Source: Azoarcus sp. | GTDB lineage: Bacteria > Pseudomonadota > Gammaproteobacteria > Burkholderiales > Rhodocyclaceae | DNA length: 47,441 bases | Assembly (NCBI GenBank): GCA_020725025.1 | Contig: DYFV01000036.1 | Coordinates: 1-47,441, forward strand | Direction: 5' to 3' | Shown here: in pieces, positions 33,574-42,768 of the stretch | Layout: each line of letters starts with the position of its first letter | Numbering within the stretch: the stretch's first letter is position 1 | The notes under the pieces: generated by a model | Database searches by the model: none | Told to the model about the DNA's origin: nothing | The model's input: only the letters and a program-made list of their open reading frames with translations | Translations under genes and position numbers: made by a program

Positions 33574-35285
33574 TGAACCGCATGTCCCAACTGGCGGCTT
33601 TCGCCCTCCTCGCGCTCGCGGCCGGCGGTGCCGTCGCTGCCGGCGCCGACCTCGGCCAGGCCGAGAAGCAGGCGACCAACTGGACCGCCATCACCATGTT
33701 CGGCGTCTTCGTCGCCTTCACGATGTGGATCACCAAGTGGGCCGCCGGCAAGACCAAGTCGGCCTCCGACTTCTATACCGCCGGCGGCGGCATCACCGGC
33801 TTCCAGAACGGCCTGGCGATCGCCGGCGACTACATGTCGGCGGCCTCCTTCCTCGGCATCTCCGCGGCGGTGATGGCCAGCGGCTACGACGGCCTGATCT
33901 TCTCGATCGGCTTCCTGGTGGGCTGGCCCATCATCACCTTCCTGATGGCCGAGCGCCTCAGGAACCTGGGCAAGTTCACCTTCGCCGACGTGGCGGCCTA
34001 CCGCTTCAAGCAGACCCCGATCCGCGCCTTCGCCGCCACCGGCACGCTGGTCGTGGTGGCCTTCTACCTCATCGCCCAGATGGTCGGCGCCGGTCAGCTC
34101 ATCAAGCTGCTCTTCGGCCTCGAGTACTGGATCGCGGTGGTGCTGGTGGGCGGCCTGATGATGGTCTACGTGCTCTTCGGCGGCATGACCGCGACCACCT
34201 GGGTGCAGATCATCAAGGCGATCCTGCTGCTGGCCGGTGCCTCCTTCATGGCCTTCATGGTGCTCTTCCAGTTCGGCTTCTCGCCCGAGGCGATGTTCGC
34301 CAAGGCGGTCGAGATCAAGACCGGGCTGGCCGCCGCTGCCGGCAAGTCGCCCGAAGAAGCCGCCGCCGCCGGCATCTCGATCATGGGCCCGGGCAACTTC
34401 GTGAAGGATCCGATCTCCGCCATCTCCTTCGGCATGGCGCTGATGTTCGGTACCGCCGGCCTGCCCCACATCCTGATGCGCTTCTTCACCGTGCCGGATG
34501 CCAAGGAAGCCCGCAAGTCGGTGTTCTGGGCCACCACCTGGATCGGCTACTTCTACATCCTCACCTTCATCATCGGCTTCGGCGCGATCTGCCTGGTGCT
34601 CACCAACCCCGAGTTCCTGACCGCCGAGGGCGGCCTGATCGGCGGCGGCAACATGGCGGCCATCCACCTGGCCAATGCGGTGGGCGGCAACGTGTTCCTG
34701 GGCTTCATCTCGGCGGTGGCCTTCGCGACCATCCTCGCGGTGGTGGCGGGCCTGACCCTGTCGGGCGCCTCGGCGGTGTCCCACGACCTGTACGCCACGG
34801 TGTTCAAGAAAGGCAACGCCACCAGCGAAGCCGAGCTGCGCGTGTCGCGCATTACCACGGTGTGCCTGGGCATCGTCGCGGTGGTGCTGGGCATCGCCTT
34901 CGAGAAGCAGAACATCGCCTTCATGGTGTCGCTGGCCTTCGCGATCGCCGCTTCGGCCAACTTCCCGGTGCTGTTCATGGCGGTGCTGTGGAAGAACTGC
35001 ACGACCATGGGCGCCTTCATCGGCGGCTTCACCGGCCTCATCACCGCCGTGGTGCTGACGGTGCTGTCCAAGTCGGTGTGGGTGGACGTGCTGCACATGG
35101 CGGACCAGCCGATCTTCCCCTACACCTCGCCGGCCCTGTTCTCCATGACCGCGGGCTTCGCGACCATCTGGCTGGTGTCGATCCTCGACCGCAGCCGCCA
35201 GGCGGCCAAGGAGCGCGAGCTGTACGAAGCGCAGGAAATCCGCTCGGAAACCGGGATCGGCGCCGCTGCCGCCTCCGCCCACTGA
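33573..35285 (+). CDS. actP: Cation/acetate symporter ActP
   Basis: A 570-residue sodium:solute symporter-family permease. An N-terminal signal-like helix (1-24) is followed by about 13 membrane segments. Signature regions: [32 protein letters not shown], and a second [15 protein letters not shown]. The ATG at 33573 is chosen for its overlap with the DUF485 stop and AGGAGG about 10 bases upstream. A longer in-frame opening to 33165 is non-coding. ActP takes up acetate, propionate and pyruvate-like acids. A clear intrinsic terminator follows. Confidence 0.96.
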   Translation: MNRMSQLAAFALLALAAGGAVAAGADLGQAEKQATNWTAITMFGVFVAFTMWITKWAAGKTKSASDFYTAGGGITGFQNGLAIAGDYMSAASFLGISAAVMASGYDGLIFSIGFLVGWPIITFLMAERLRNLGKFTFADVAAYRFKQTPIRAFAATGTLVVVAFYLIAQMVGAGQLIKLLFGLEYWIAVVLVGGLMMVYVLFGGMTATTWVQIIKAILLLAGASFMAFMVLFQFGFSPEAMFAKAVEIKTGLAAAAGKSPEEAAAAGISIMGPGNFVKDPISAISFGMALMFGTAGLPHILMRFFTVPDAKEARKSVFWATTWIGYFYILTFIIGFGAICLVLTNPEFLTAEGGLIGGGNMAAIHLANAVGGNVFLGFISAVAFATILAVVAGLTLSGASAVSHDLYATVFKKGNATSEAELRVSRITTVCLGIVAVVLGIAFEKQNIAFMVSLAFAIAASANFPVLFMAVLWKNCTTMGAFIGGFTGLITAVVLTVLSKSVWVDVLHMADQPIFPYTSPALFSMTAGFATIWLVSILDRSRQAAKERELYEAQEIRSETGIGAAAASAH

Positions 35286-35327
35286 GCACAGGCTCCGGCC
35301 GGCCGTTCGGGCCGGCACGGCACAAGA

Positions 35328-35353
35328 GGCCCGGGTCCGCCCGGGCCTTTTTT
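35328..35353 (+). terminator. Intrinsic terminator of actP
   Basis: Perfect 8-base-pair stem (ggcccggg 35328-35335 with cccgggcc 35340-35347), loop tccg, followed by six T residues. Confidence 0.92.
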
Positions 35354-35412
35354 GCTTGCAGCGGCCGGCGCGCACACCGCCTCCTGCCATTTGCGTATCT
35401 CCCCGCGCCGGT

Positions 35413-35432
35413 GTGACACTACGCAGTGTCAC
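35413..35432. promoter_or_regulatory. Perfect inverted repeat upstream of the exeA-like gene
   Basis: gtgacact and agtgtcac (8-base arms, 4-base spacer) lie about 63 bases before the start codon and 60 bases after the actP terminator. Symmetry and position suit an operator. Spacing does not match a CRP site. No T tract for a terminator. Confidence 0.4.
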
Positions 35433-35494
35433 GCCGATCGGGCGGCGTGCCCGGCAGTGGCCGATCCATCGGAGACCGCAGCGAGTACGTTTCC

Positions 35495-37171
35495 ATGTAC
35501 AACGAGTATTTCGGCTTTTCCGAGGCTCCCTTCTCGATCGCTCCCGACCCGCGCTACCTGTTCATGAGCGAGCGCCACCGCGAGGCGCTGGCTCACCTGC
35601 TCTACGGGCTGCGCGTCGACGGCGGCTTCGTGCTGCTCACCGGCGAAGTCGGCACCGGCAAGACCACCATCTGCCGCTGCCTGCTCGAGCAGGTGCCCGG
35701 CGACTGCGACGTCGCCTTCGTCCTCAATCCCAGGCTCGACACGGTGGAGCTGCTCGCCACCCTGTGCGACGAGCTGCACGTCCCGGTGCCCGAAGGCGCG
35801 CCCAGCGTTAAGGTCCTGGTCGACACGATCAACCGCCACCTGCTCGAAGCCAACGCGGCGGACCGCAAGACGGTCCTCATCGTGGACGAGGCCCAGAACC
35901 TCTCCAACGAGGTGCTCGAACAGCTGCGCCTGCTCACCAACCTGGAGACCGACCGGCGCAAGCTGCTGCAGATCATCCTGCTGGGCCAGCCGGAGCTGCG
36001 CGAGCGCCTGGCCCAACCCGACATGCGCCAACTCGCCCAGCGCGTCGTCGCCCGCTACCACCTGGAGCCCTTGTCGCAGCCCGAAGTGGCCGCCTACGTC
36101 GCACACCGCCTGGCGGTGGCGGGCGCCCGCCGCCCTCTCTTCCCGCCTGCCGTGGTGGATCGCCTCTACGCCCTCTCCGGGGGCACGCCGCGCCTCATCA
36201 ACCTGATCTGCGACCGGGCGCTGCTCGGTGTCTACGTGGAGGGCAAGGCAGCCGTCGATCTCTCCACGCTGGAACAGGCGGCGCGCGAGGTTCTCGGTAC
36301 GACGGCGGGTTCCGCGCCGAGCCGCTCGCGCGCACGGCACATGGCCGCCGCCACCGCGCTGGCACTGGCGCTCGGCGCGGGGGGGGCGACCGCCTACCGC
36401 TACTACCTCCCGCCCGCCACCTCTTCCGACCCGGCTCGGCCGGTGGTGCAGGAGACCCCATCCCTGCCCGATCCACCTGCGCCCCCCGCAACGCCGCTCC
36501 AGCTGGCAGCGGTCGCACCGGGTGCGCCGAGCTCCGAGCCGGCCCCCGACGCAACGCTCCGTCCCGGGCCCGAAGGGCAATGGCTCCACGAACTCCTGGC
36601 GGTGCGCGCGCTGCTCGATCGCTGGGGCGTCGTCGCGCCGCCCATCGGCATCGACGACTTCTGTCGCGACGCCGGGACGCACGGCATGGCCTGCCTGCGA
36701 CGGCAGGGCGGGCTGGACGAACTGCGGGCGATGAACGCGCCCGCCATCCTGGCGCTGCGCCAGCCGGACGGGCCCGAGTTCTTCGCCACCCTGCTCGAGC
36801 TCGACGGCCCGCGGGCCCGCATCGCGATGCCAGGCGAGATCCGCGAGGTGAGCGTCGACATCCTCGAGCGGCAGTGGACCCGCGACTACACTCTGCTCTG
36901 GCGCACGCCGCCGGGATGGTACCGCACGGTCGTCCAGGGTGCGCAAGGCCGGGACGTGGCCTGGGTGATCCGCCAGCTCGACCGCTGGGAAGGGCTGGAC
37001 GGCCAAAGGCCGGCGGGCGACACGTTTACCGCCGAGGTGACGCGGCGCGTGCGCGCCTTCCAGCGTGACCACGGGCTGCCCGAAGACGGGATGATCGGCC
37101 CGATGACCATGGTACGCCTGGCCGCCCTGGGCGACGGCGAGGCGCCCGTGCTGGCGAAACACGCTCATTGA
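35495..37171 (+). CDS. ExeA/GspA-like AAA+ ATPase with peptidoglycan-binding domain
   Basis: A 558-residue bitopic protein. N-terminal AAA+ domain (about 1-270) starts M-Y-N-E-Y-F-G-F as in ExeA, with Walker A G-E-V-G-T-G-K-T-T (50-58) and Walker B V-L-I-V-D-E-A-Q (127-134). A membrane helix lies near 288-306, then a Pro-rich linker, a C39-like/uncharacterised periplasmic region, and a C-terminal peptidoglycan-binding domain (about 485-545, V-R-A-F-Q-R-D-H-G-L-P-E-D-G). ExeA with GspB/ExeB remodels peptidoglycan for assembly of the type II secretin. gspB follows directly; no other gsp gene is in the window. Start at 35495 gives the conserved N-terminus. Confidence 0.88.
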   Translation: MYNEYFGFSEAPFSIAPDPRYLFMSERHREALAHLLYGLRVDGGFVLLTGEVGTGKTTICRCLLEQVPGDCDVAFVLNPRLDTVELLATLCDELHVPVPEGAPSVKVLVDTINRHLLEANAADRKTVLIVDEAQNLSNEVLEQLRLLTNLETDRRKLLQIILLGQPELRERLAQPDMRQLAQRVVARYHLEPLSQPEVAAYVAHRLAVAGARRPLFPPAVVDRLYALSGGTPRLINLICDRALLGVYVEGKAAVDLSTLEQAAREVLGTTAGSAPSRSRARHMAAATALALALGAGGATAYRYYLPPATSSDPARPVVQETPSLPDPPAPPATPLQLAAVAPGAPSSEPAPDATLRPGPEGQWLHELLAVRALLDRWGVVAPPIGIDDFCRDAGTHGMACLRRQGGLDELRAMNAPAILALRQPDGPEFFATLLELDGPRARIAMPGEIREVSVDILERQWTRDYTLLWRTPPGWYRTVVQGAQGRDVAWVIRQLDRWEGLDGQRPAGDTFTAEVTRRVRAFQRDHGLPEDGMIGPMTMVRLAALGDGEAPVLAKHAH

Positions 37172-37204
37172 CCGGGGGTCGAGCTTCAGGCCGGAGTGAC
37201 TCAT

Positions 37205-38068
37205 ATGTCGTACATACTGGAAGCCCTGAGGAAGTCCGAACAGGCCCGGCGGCACGGGAAGGTTCCCGACCTGGACAGCGTGCCGGTGATGATGGTGGGC
37301 ATGCCGGCCGAGGCGGCGCGGAGCCGTCTTCCGCTCGCCGCGGCGGCCTTCGCTGCGGTATCGGTGATCGCCGTGCTGGGCTGGTGGCGGCCCTGGCAGG
37401 AGGAGGCTGCGCCGACGACACGAGCCGTCGTGCCCGAACCCGACGCGGCGCTCCGGGCCGCCGCTCAGGCACGGCCCGGATCTCAGTTCCAGCCCGCCTC
37501 GCCTGCGCCGCCCGTGATAGCGGCTCAGCCGGCGGTGCCCGCATCCCCCCCGGTTCTCCCGCAGGCGGCACCCATGCCGGCGCCCGTGGTCGCGGCGCAG
37601 CCGGAGCCCGTGCCCGCGCGCCCGTCCCCCGCTGCCGTCGCACCGGTCGTGCACTCACCCGCACCGGCCGCCCGGCCCGTCACGCAGCCCGCGCCACCGG
37701 CCGCCCCGCCACCGGCACAACCCGCTCCGGAGATGCAGGCGCCGCGGGTCGCGCGCATCGAAACGCGGCCGGCGATACCGTCTGCCGCTGTCACCCCCCC
37801 GGCACCCACCGCCACGCGCACCGCCCCGGAGCCGCCACGCGCCGATCACATCTACAGCGTGCACGAACTTCCCCCCGCGGTCCGCAGCGGCCTGCCCGTC
37901 CTCTCCGTGTCGGGCTACTCCTACGCCGACGAAGCCGACCGCCGCATGGCGGTCATCAACGACCGCCTGGTGCAGGAAGGCGAGGAGGCCGGGCCGGGCG
38001 TGACCCTTGCTCGGATCGGAAGCGACGGCGTGGTGCTCGAGTTCCAGGGCTACCGATTCCGCCCCTAG
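37205..38068 (+). CDS. gspB: General secretion pathway protein B
   Basis: A 287-residue inner-membrane protein. The N-terminus S-Y-I-L-E-A-L-R-K-S-E-Q-A-R is diagnostic for GspB/ExeB. A membrane helix (about 42-61) is followed by a Pro/Ala-rich stretch of about 140 residues, probably an extended periplasmic spacer, and the T2SSB domain at the C-terminus (about 215-287, with L-P-V-L-S-V-S-G-Y-S-Y and D-G-V-V-L-E-F-Q-G). It pairs with the ExeA-like ATPase upstream, 33 bases away. Start at 37205 is preferred over GTG at 37196 because GGAG lies 8 bases before it. Confidence 0.9.
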   Translation: MSYILEALRKSEQARRHGKVPDLDSVPVMMVGMPAEAARSRLPLAAAAFAAVSVIAVLGWWRPWQEEAAPTTRAVVPEPDAALRAAAQARPGSQFQPASPAPPVIAAQPAVPASPPVLPQAAPMPAPVVAAQPEPVPARPSPAAVAPVVHSPAPAARPVTQPAPPAAPPPAQPAPEMQAPRVARIETRPAIPSAAVTPPAPTATRTAPEPPRADHIYSVHELPPAVRSGLPVLSVSGYSYADEADRRMAVINDRLVQEGEEAGPGVTLARIGSDGVVLEFQGYRFRP

Positions 38069-38124
38069 GGCCTGTCGAGATCCGGTTCCGAGGGTGCGCG
38101 GGCGCGGACCGGACCGGCCTTCGC

Positions 38125-38130
38125 CTATAA
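38125..38130 (+). promoter_or_regulatory. Candidate -10 of mfd
   Basis: Consensus tataat preceded by cgcc, 34 bases before the mfd ATG and 56 bases after the gspB stop. No convincing -35. Confidence 0.45.
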
Positions 38131-38164
38131 TCTCGCCCCTTCGCACTGCCTGTTTCCCCGCCCG

Positions 38165-41100
38165 ATGTCCGGACCCTTCGACGACCTGCTGCCCCGCATT
38201 GCCGCGCTGAACTTCCCGCCGCCGGGGGCGCGACTGGACCTGCCGGCCCTGGCCGGCTCCGCCGATGCCCTGGCGGTGGCCCAGCTCGCGAGCCGCGGAC
38301 GCCGGCTGCTGCTCGTCACGGCCAACCCGCTGGATGCCCAGCGCCTGCAGGACGAGCTCGCCTGGCTGGCTCCAGGCCTCGCGGTCCATCTGCTGCCCGA
38401 CTGGGAGACCCTGCCCTACGACAGCTTCTCACCCCACCAGGACCTGATCTCGGAGCGCCTGTCCACCCTTTACGCAATGAGCCACGGCAAGGCCGACGTG
38501 GTGCTGGTGCCGGCCGCCACCGCGCTCTCGCGCATGGCGCCGCCCGCCTTCCTCGCGGCCTACACCTTCTTCCTCAAGCAGGGCGAGCGGCTCGACGTGG
38601 AACGGCTGCGCAACCAGATGGCGGTGGCGGGCTATACCCACGTCACCCAGGTGGTGAGTCCGGGCGAGTTCTCGGTGCGTGGCGGCCTCATCGACCTCTT
38701 CCCGATGGGCGCGGCCCTGCCCTTCCGCATCGACCTTTTCGACGACGAGGTCGAGAGCATCAAGACCTTCGATCCGGATACCCAGCGCACCGTCTATCCG
38801 GTGCCCGAGATCCGCATGCTGCCGGCGCGCGAGTTCCCGCTGGACGAGGCCGGCCGCACCCGCTTCCGGAGCCGTTTCCGCGAAACCTTCGAGGGCGACC
38901 CCTCCCGCGTCTCGCTCTACAAGGACGTCTCCAACGGCATCGCACCGGCCGGCATCGAGTACTACCTGCCGCTCTTCTTCGAGGAAACCGCCACCCTCTT
39001 CGACTACCTGCCGGCCGACGCGGCAGTGGTCCTGCACCGGGACGTGCCCGGCGCGATCGAGGAGTTCTGGCGCGACACCCGCTCCCGCTACGACTTCCTG
39101 AAAGGCGACCGCAGCCGCCCCGTGCTGGCGCCCGACACGCTCTTCCTTACCCAGGAGGCCTTCTTCCTGGCCGTGGGCCAGCGCGCGCGCATCCAGATCG
39201 GCGCCCCGGCCACCGCCAGCGAGGGGGCGGGTGCTGCCCCCCTGCCCGAGGTGGCGGTGGAGCGCAAGGCGACCGACCCGCTGCACCGCCTCAAGGCCCT
39301 GCTGCAAGGCCACTGGGCCGAAGAAGGCGGCCGCGTGCTGGTGCTCGCCGACGCGCCCGGCCGGCGCGAGACCATGGCGGAGTTCTTCGCCGAGTACGGC
39401 CTGAAACCCGCTGCGAGCGCCGACTTCGCCGGCTTCCTCGCGTCGGACGCGCCCCTCGCGCTGGGCGTCGGTCCGCTCGCCGCCGGTTTCGTGCTGCCCG
39501 AGGCGAGGCTCGCCGTCGTCACCGAGACCGAGCTCTACGCCACCACCGCCCGCAGCCGGGTGCGCCGCGACGCGCGCAAGGCCGCCACCATGGAGGGGTG
39601 GCTCCGCGATCTCTCCGAGCTCAAACCCGGCGACCCGGTGGTGCACGTCTCCCACGGCATCGGCCGCTATCTCGGCCTGGTGCACATGGACCTGGGCGAA
39701 GGGGACACCGAGTTCCTGCACCTCGAGTACGCCAACGGGGACAAGCTCTACGTCCCGGTCTCGCAGCTGCATGTCATCACCCGATACGCGGGCGCGGACC
39801 CGGAGGCGGTGGACCTCCATCGCCTCGGCTCGGGCCAGTGGGAGAAGGCCAAGAAGAAGGCCGCGATGCAGGTGCGGGACACCGCCGCGGAGCTGCTGGC
39901 CCTCTACGCCCAGCGTGCCGCCCGCCCGGGACACCGCTTCGAGTTCACGCCCCACGACCTGGACGCCTTCGCCGAAGGCTTCGGCTTCGAGACCACGCCC
40001 GACCAGCAGGCCGCGATCGACGCGGTGATCGACGACATGAAGTCCGGCCGTCCGATGGACCGGCTGGTTTGCGGCGACGTGGGTTTCGGCAAGACCGAGG
40101 TGGCCCTGCGGGCGGCCTACGTGGCGGTTGCGGACGGCAAGCAGGTGGTGGTGCTCACTCCCACCACCCTGCTCGCGGAGCAGCACTACCAGACCTTCTC
40201 CGACCGCTTCGCCGACATGCCGGTGAAGATCGCCGAGCTCTCCCGCTTCAAGAGCGCCAAGGAACAGGCCGAGGCCCTCGCGCTGCTCGCGGAGGGCAAG
40301 CTCGACATCATCATCGGTACCCACCGCCTGCTGCAGAAGGACGTGAAGTTCAAGCGGCTGGGGCTCGTGATCATCGACGAGGAGCACCGCTTCGGCGTGC
40401 GCCAGAAAGAGGCGCTGAAGCAGTTGCGCAGCGAGGTCGACATCCTGACCCTCACCGCCACCCCGATCCCGCGCACCCTGGGACTCGCCCTGGAGGGCCT
40501 GCGCGAGTTCTCGGTGATCGCGACCGCACCGCAGAAACGCCTGGCGATCAAGACCTTCGTGCAGCGCTACAGCAAGGGCACCGTGCGCGAGGCCGTGCTG
40601 CGCGAATTCAAGCGCGGCGGGCAGGTGTACTTCCTGCACAACGAGGTGGAAACGATCGAGAACATGCGCAACCAGCTCACCGAGCTGTTGCCGGAGGCGC
40701 GCATCGTGGTCGGCCACGGCCAGCTGCCGGAGCGCGAGCTCGAGCGGGTGATGCGCGAGTTCACCACGCAGCGTGCCAACCTGCTGCTGTGCACCACCAT
40801 CATCGAGACCGGGATCAACATCCCCACCGCCAACACCATCGTCATCAACCGCGCCGACCGCTTCGGCCTCGCTCAGCTCCATCAGCTGCGCGGCCGCGTC
40901 GGCCGCAGTCACCACCAGGCCTACGCCTATCTCCTCACCGACGCCCACGCCAAGCCCACCTCCCAGGCGCAGAAGCGGCTCGAGGCGATCACCATGATGG
41001 AGGAGCTGGGTTCCGGCTTCTACCTCGCCATGCACGACCTGGAGATCCGCGGCGCGGGCGAGGTGCTGGGCGAGCACCAGTCGGGCGACATCCAGCAGGT

Positions 41101-41623
41101 GGGCTTCTCCCTCTACACCGAGATGCTCAAGCGTGCGGTGCGCGACCTGCAGGCCGGCAAGGAGCCCGACCTGTCGCAGCCGCTGGACGTGGTCTCCGAG
41201 ATCAACCTGGGCACCCCGGCCCTGCTCCCCTCCGACTACTGTCCGGACGTGCAGGAACGGCTCACCCTCTACAAACGGCTCGCCAACTGCGAGCGCGAGG
41301 ACGAGCTGCGGGAGCTGCAGGAGGAGCTCATCGACCGCTTCGGCGAACTGCCGCCCCAGACCCAGGCGCTGATCGAGACCCATCGGCTGCGCATGCTGGT
41401 CGTCCCCTACGGCGTGGCCAAGCTCGACGCGAGCGATGCCCAGATCAGCGTACAGTTCGGCCCGAACCCGCCCATCGACCCGAGCAAGGTGATCCTCCTC
41501 ATCCAGAAGGACCGCAACACCAGGATGGCCGGCCCGGACCGCCTGATCCGTCGCGCGAATTTCCCCACTCTCAAGCAGCGGGTGCAGGGGGCGCGCGAGC
41601 TGCTGGAGGCGGTGAAAGCCTGA
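38165..41623 (+). CDS. mfd: Transcription-repair coupling factor Mfd
   Basis: A 1152-residue full-length Mfd, the ATP-dependent translocase that removes RNA polymerase stalled at lesions and recruits UvrA. Order seen: UvrB-homology N-terminal region (P-Y-D-S-F-S-P-H-Q-D, S-V-R-G-G-L-I-D-L-F-P), RNA-polymerase interaction domain near 480-550 (L-K-P-G-D-P-V-V-H-V-S-H-G-I-G), then RecG-like motor with G-D-V-G-F-G-K-T-E-V-A-L-R-A-A, D-E-E-H-R-F-G and Q-L-R-G-R-V-G-R-S. The C-terminal TRCF domain follows. No truncation or frameshift. A GC-rich hairpin without T tract lies just after the stop (41633-41650). Confidence 0.97.
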   Translation: MSGPFDDLLPRIAALNFPPPGARLDLPALAGSADALAVAQLASRGRRLLLVTANPLDAQRLQDELAWLAPGLAVHLLPDWETLPYDSFSPHQDLISERLSTLYAMSHGKADVVLVPAATALSRMAPPAFLAAYTFFLKQGERLDVERLRNQMAVAGYTHVTQVVSPGEFSVRGGLIDLFPMGAALPFRIDLFDDEVESIKTFDPDTQRTVYPVPEIRMLPAREFPLDEAGRTRFRSRFRETFEGDPSRVSLYKDVSNGIAPAGIEYYLPLFFEETATLFDYLPADAAVVLHRDVPGAIEEFWRDTRSRYDFLKGDRSRPVLAPDTLFLTQEAFFLAVGQRARIQIGAPATASEGAGAAPLPEVAVERKATDPLHRLKALLQGHWAEEGGRVLVLADAPGRRETMAEFFAEYGLKPAASADFAGFLASDAPLALGVGPLAAGFVLPEARLAVVTETELYATTARSRVRRDARKAATMEGWLRDLSELKPGDPVVHVSHGIGRYLGLVHMDLGEGDTEFLHLEYANGDKLYVPVSQLHVITRYAGADPEAVDLHRLGSGQWEKAKKKAAMQVRDTAAELLALYAQRAARPGHRFEFTPHDLDAFAEGFGFETTPDQQAAIDAVIDDMKSGRPMDRLVCGDVGFGKTEVALRAAYVAVADGKQVVVLTPTTLLAEQHYQTFSDRFADMPVKIAELSRFKSAKEQAEALALLAEGKLDIIIGTHRLLQKDVKFKRLGLVIIDEEHRFGVRQKEALKQLRSEVDILTLTATPIPRTLGLALEGLREFSVIATAPQKRLAIKTFVQRYSKGTVREAVLREFKRGGQVYFLHNEVETIENMRNQLTELLPEARIVVGHGQLPERELERVMREFTTQRANLLLCTTIIETGINIPTANTIVINRADRFGLAQLHQLRGRVGRSHHQAYAYLLTDAHAKPTSQAQKRLEAITMMEELGSGFYLAMHDLEIRGAGEVLGEHQSGDIQQVGFSLYTEMLKRAVRDLQAGKEPDLSQPLDVVSEINLGTPALLPSDYCPDVQERLTLYKRLANCEREDELRELQEELIDRFGELPPQTQALIETHRLRMLVVPYGVAKLDASDAQISVQFGPNPPIDPSKVILLIQKDRNTRMAGPDRLIRRANFPTLKQRVQGARELLEAVKA

Positions 41624-41676
41624 GGTCGGGCACCCGGTCCCCGGACCGGGGCGTGACGTCGAACGCCCCATCGGGG

Positions 41677-41682
41677 CACAAT
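41677..41682 (+). promoter_or_regulatory. Candidate -10 of the nitronate monooxygenase gene
   Basis: cacaat, 36 bases before the ATG, in the same position as the tataat boxes of mfd and amrB. No -35 visible. Confidence 0.3.
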
Positions 41683-41718
41683 GCCTGCCCGATCCCAGCC
41701 GACGCAACGAGGTGCGCC

Positions 41719-42753
41719 ATGCGCGTCCAAGACCTTCTCGGCATCGAGCTCCCGATCGTCCAGGCGCCCATGGCCGGCGTCCAGGGCAGCGCCCTGGCGG
41801 CGGCCGTGTCGAACGCCGGCGGCCTCGGCTCCCTGCCCTGCGCGATGCTCGACGCGGACGGCCTGCGCCGCGAGCTCGCCGCCCTCACCGCCGCCACCGA
41901 CCGGCCGTACAACCTCAACTTCTTCTGCCACACCCCGCCGGTGGCCGACGCGGCTCACGAGGCACGCTGGCGGGCCGCGCTGGCCCCTTACTACGCCGAG
42001 CTCGGGCTCGAGCCCGCGGCGATCGCCCCCGGCCCCGCCCGAGCGCCCTTCAGCCACGCCGTCGCCGACGTGGTCGAGGCCTTCCGCCCCCCGGTAGTGA
42101 GCTTCCACTTCGGCCTGCCCGCCTCCGACCTGCTGGCCCGCGTGCGCGGCTGGGGCTCGAAGATCCTCTCTTCGGCCACCACCGTGGCCGAGGCACGCTG
42201 GCTCGAGGCGCAAGGGGTGGACGCGGTGATCGCCCAGGGGGTCGAAGCCGGCGGGCACCGCGGCATGTTCCTCACGGACGACCTCACCACCCAGGTCGGC
42301 ACCCTCGCGCTGGTGCCCCAGATCGCGGCGGCGGTCGGCGTACCGGTCATCGCCGCGGGCGGCATCGCGGACGCCCGCGGCGTGGCGGCAGCGCTGGCGC
42401 TGGGTGCCGCCGGCGCCCAGGTCGGCACCGCCTACCTGCTCTGTCCCGAGGCGACCACCAGCGAGGTGCACCGCGCCGCCCTGAAGAGCGAGGCGGCCCG
42501 CCACACCGCGCTCACCAATCTTTTCAGCGGGCGGCCGGCACGCGGCATCGTCAACCGGCTCATCCGCGAGCTCGGTCCGATCAGCGCCGAGGCGCCGGCC
42601 TTTCCGCTGGCCACCCCGGCCCTCGCGCCGCTGCGCGCCGAGGCCGAACGCCGCGGCAGCGGCGAGTTCTCGCCACTCTGGTCGGGCCAGAACGCCAGCG
42701 GCTGCCGGGAGATACCGGCCGCGGAGCTGACCCGCGCCCTCGCCGGGCTCTAG
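41719..42753 (+). CDS. Nitronate monooxygenase (NPD family) FMN enzyme
   Basis: A 344-residue TIM-barrel flavoprotein of the 2-nitropropane dioxygenase family. FMN-site elements: I-V-Q-A-P-M-A-G-V at the N-terminus, Q-G-V-E-A-G-G-H-R-G near 175-184 (the conserved His is probably the catalytic base), A-A-G-G-I-A-D-A-R-G and G-A-A-G-A-Q-V-G-T-A near 215-240. Family members oxidise alkyl nitronates such as propionate 3-nitronate, detoxifying nitro compounds; others are enoyl reductases, so the exact substrate stays open. The ATG at 41719 gives the family-typical start. corA begins 15 bases after its stop. Confidence 0.9.
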   Translation: MRVQDLLGIELPIVQAPMAGVQGSALAAAVSNAGGLGSLPCAMLDADGLRRELAALTAATDRPYNLNFFCHTPPVADAAHEARWRAALAPYYAELGLEPAAIAPGPARAPFSHAVADVVEAFRPPVVSFHFGLPASDLLARVRGWGSKILSSATTVAEARWLEAQGVDAVIAQGVEAGGHRGMFLTDDLTTQVGTLALVPQIAAAVGVPVIAAGGIADARGVAAALALGAAGAQVGTAYLLCPEATTSEVHRAALKSEAARHTALTNLFSGRPARGIVNRLIRELGPISAEAPAFPLATPALAPLRAEAERRGSGEFSPLWSGQNASGCREIPAAELTRALAGL

Positions 42754-42768
42754 CACGGACGCGACCTC

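Noticed and set aside
41633..41650. Perfect GC-rich hairpin just after mfd as a terminator
   Set aside because: No T tract follows, and a tighter stem would leave too small a loop. Only structure potential can be claimed.
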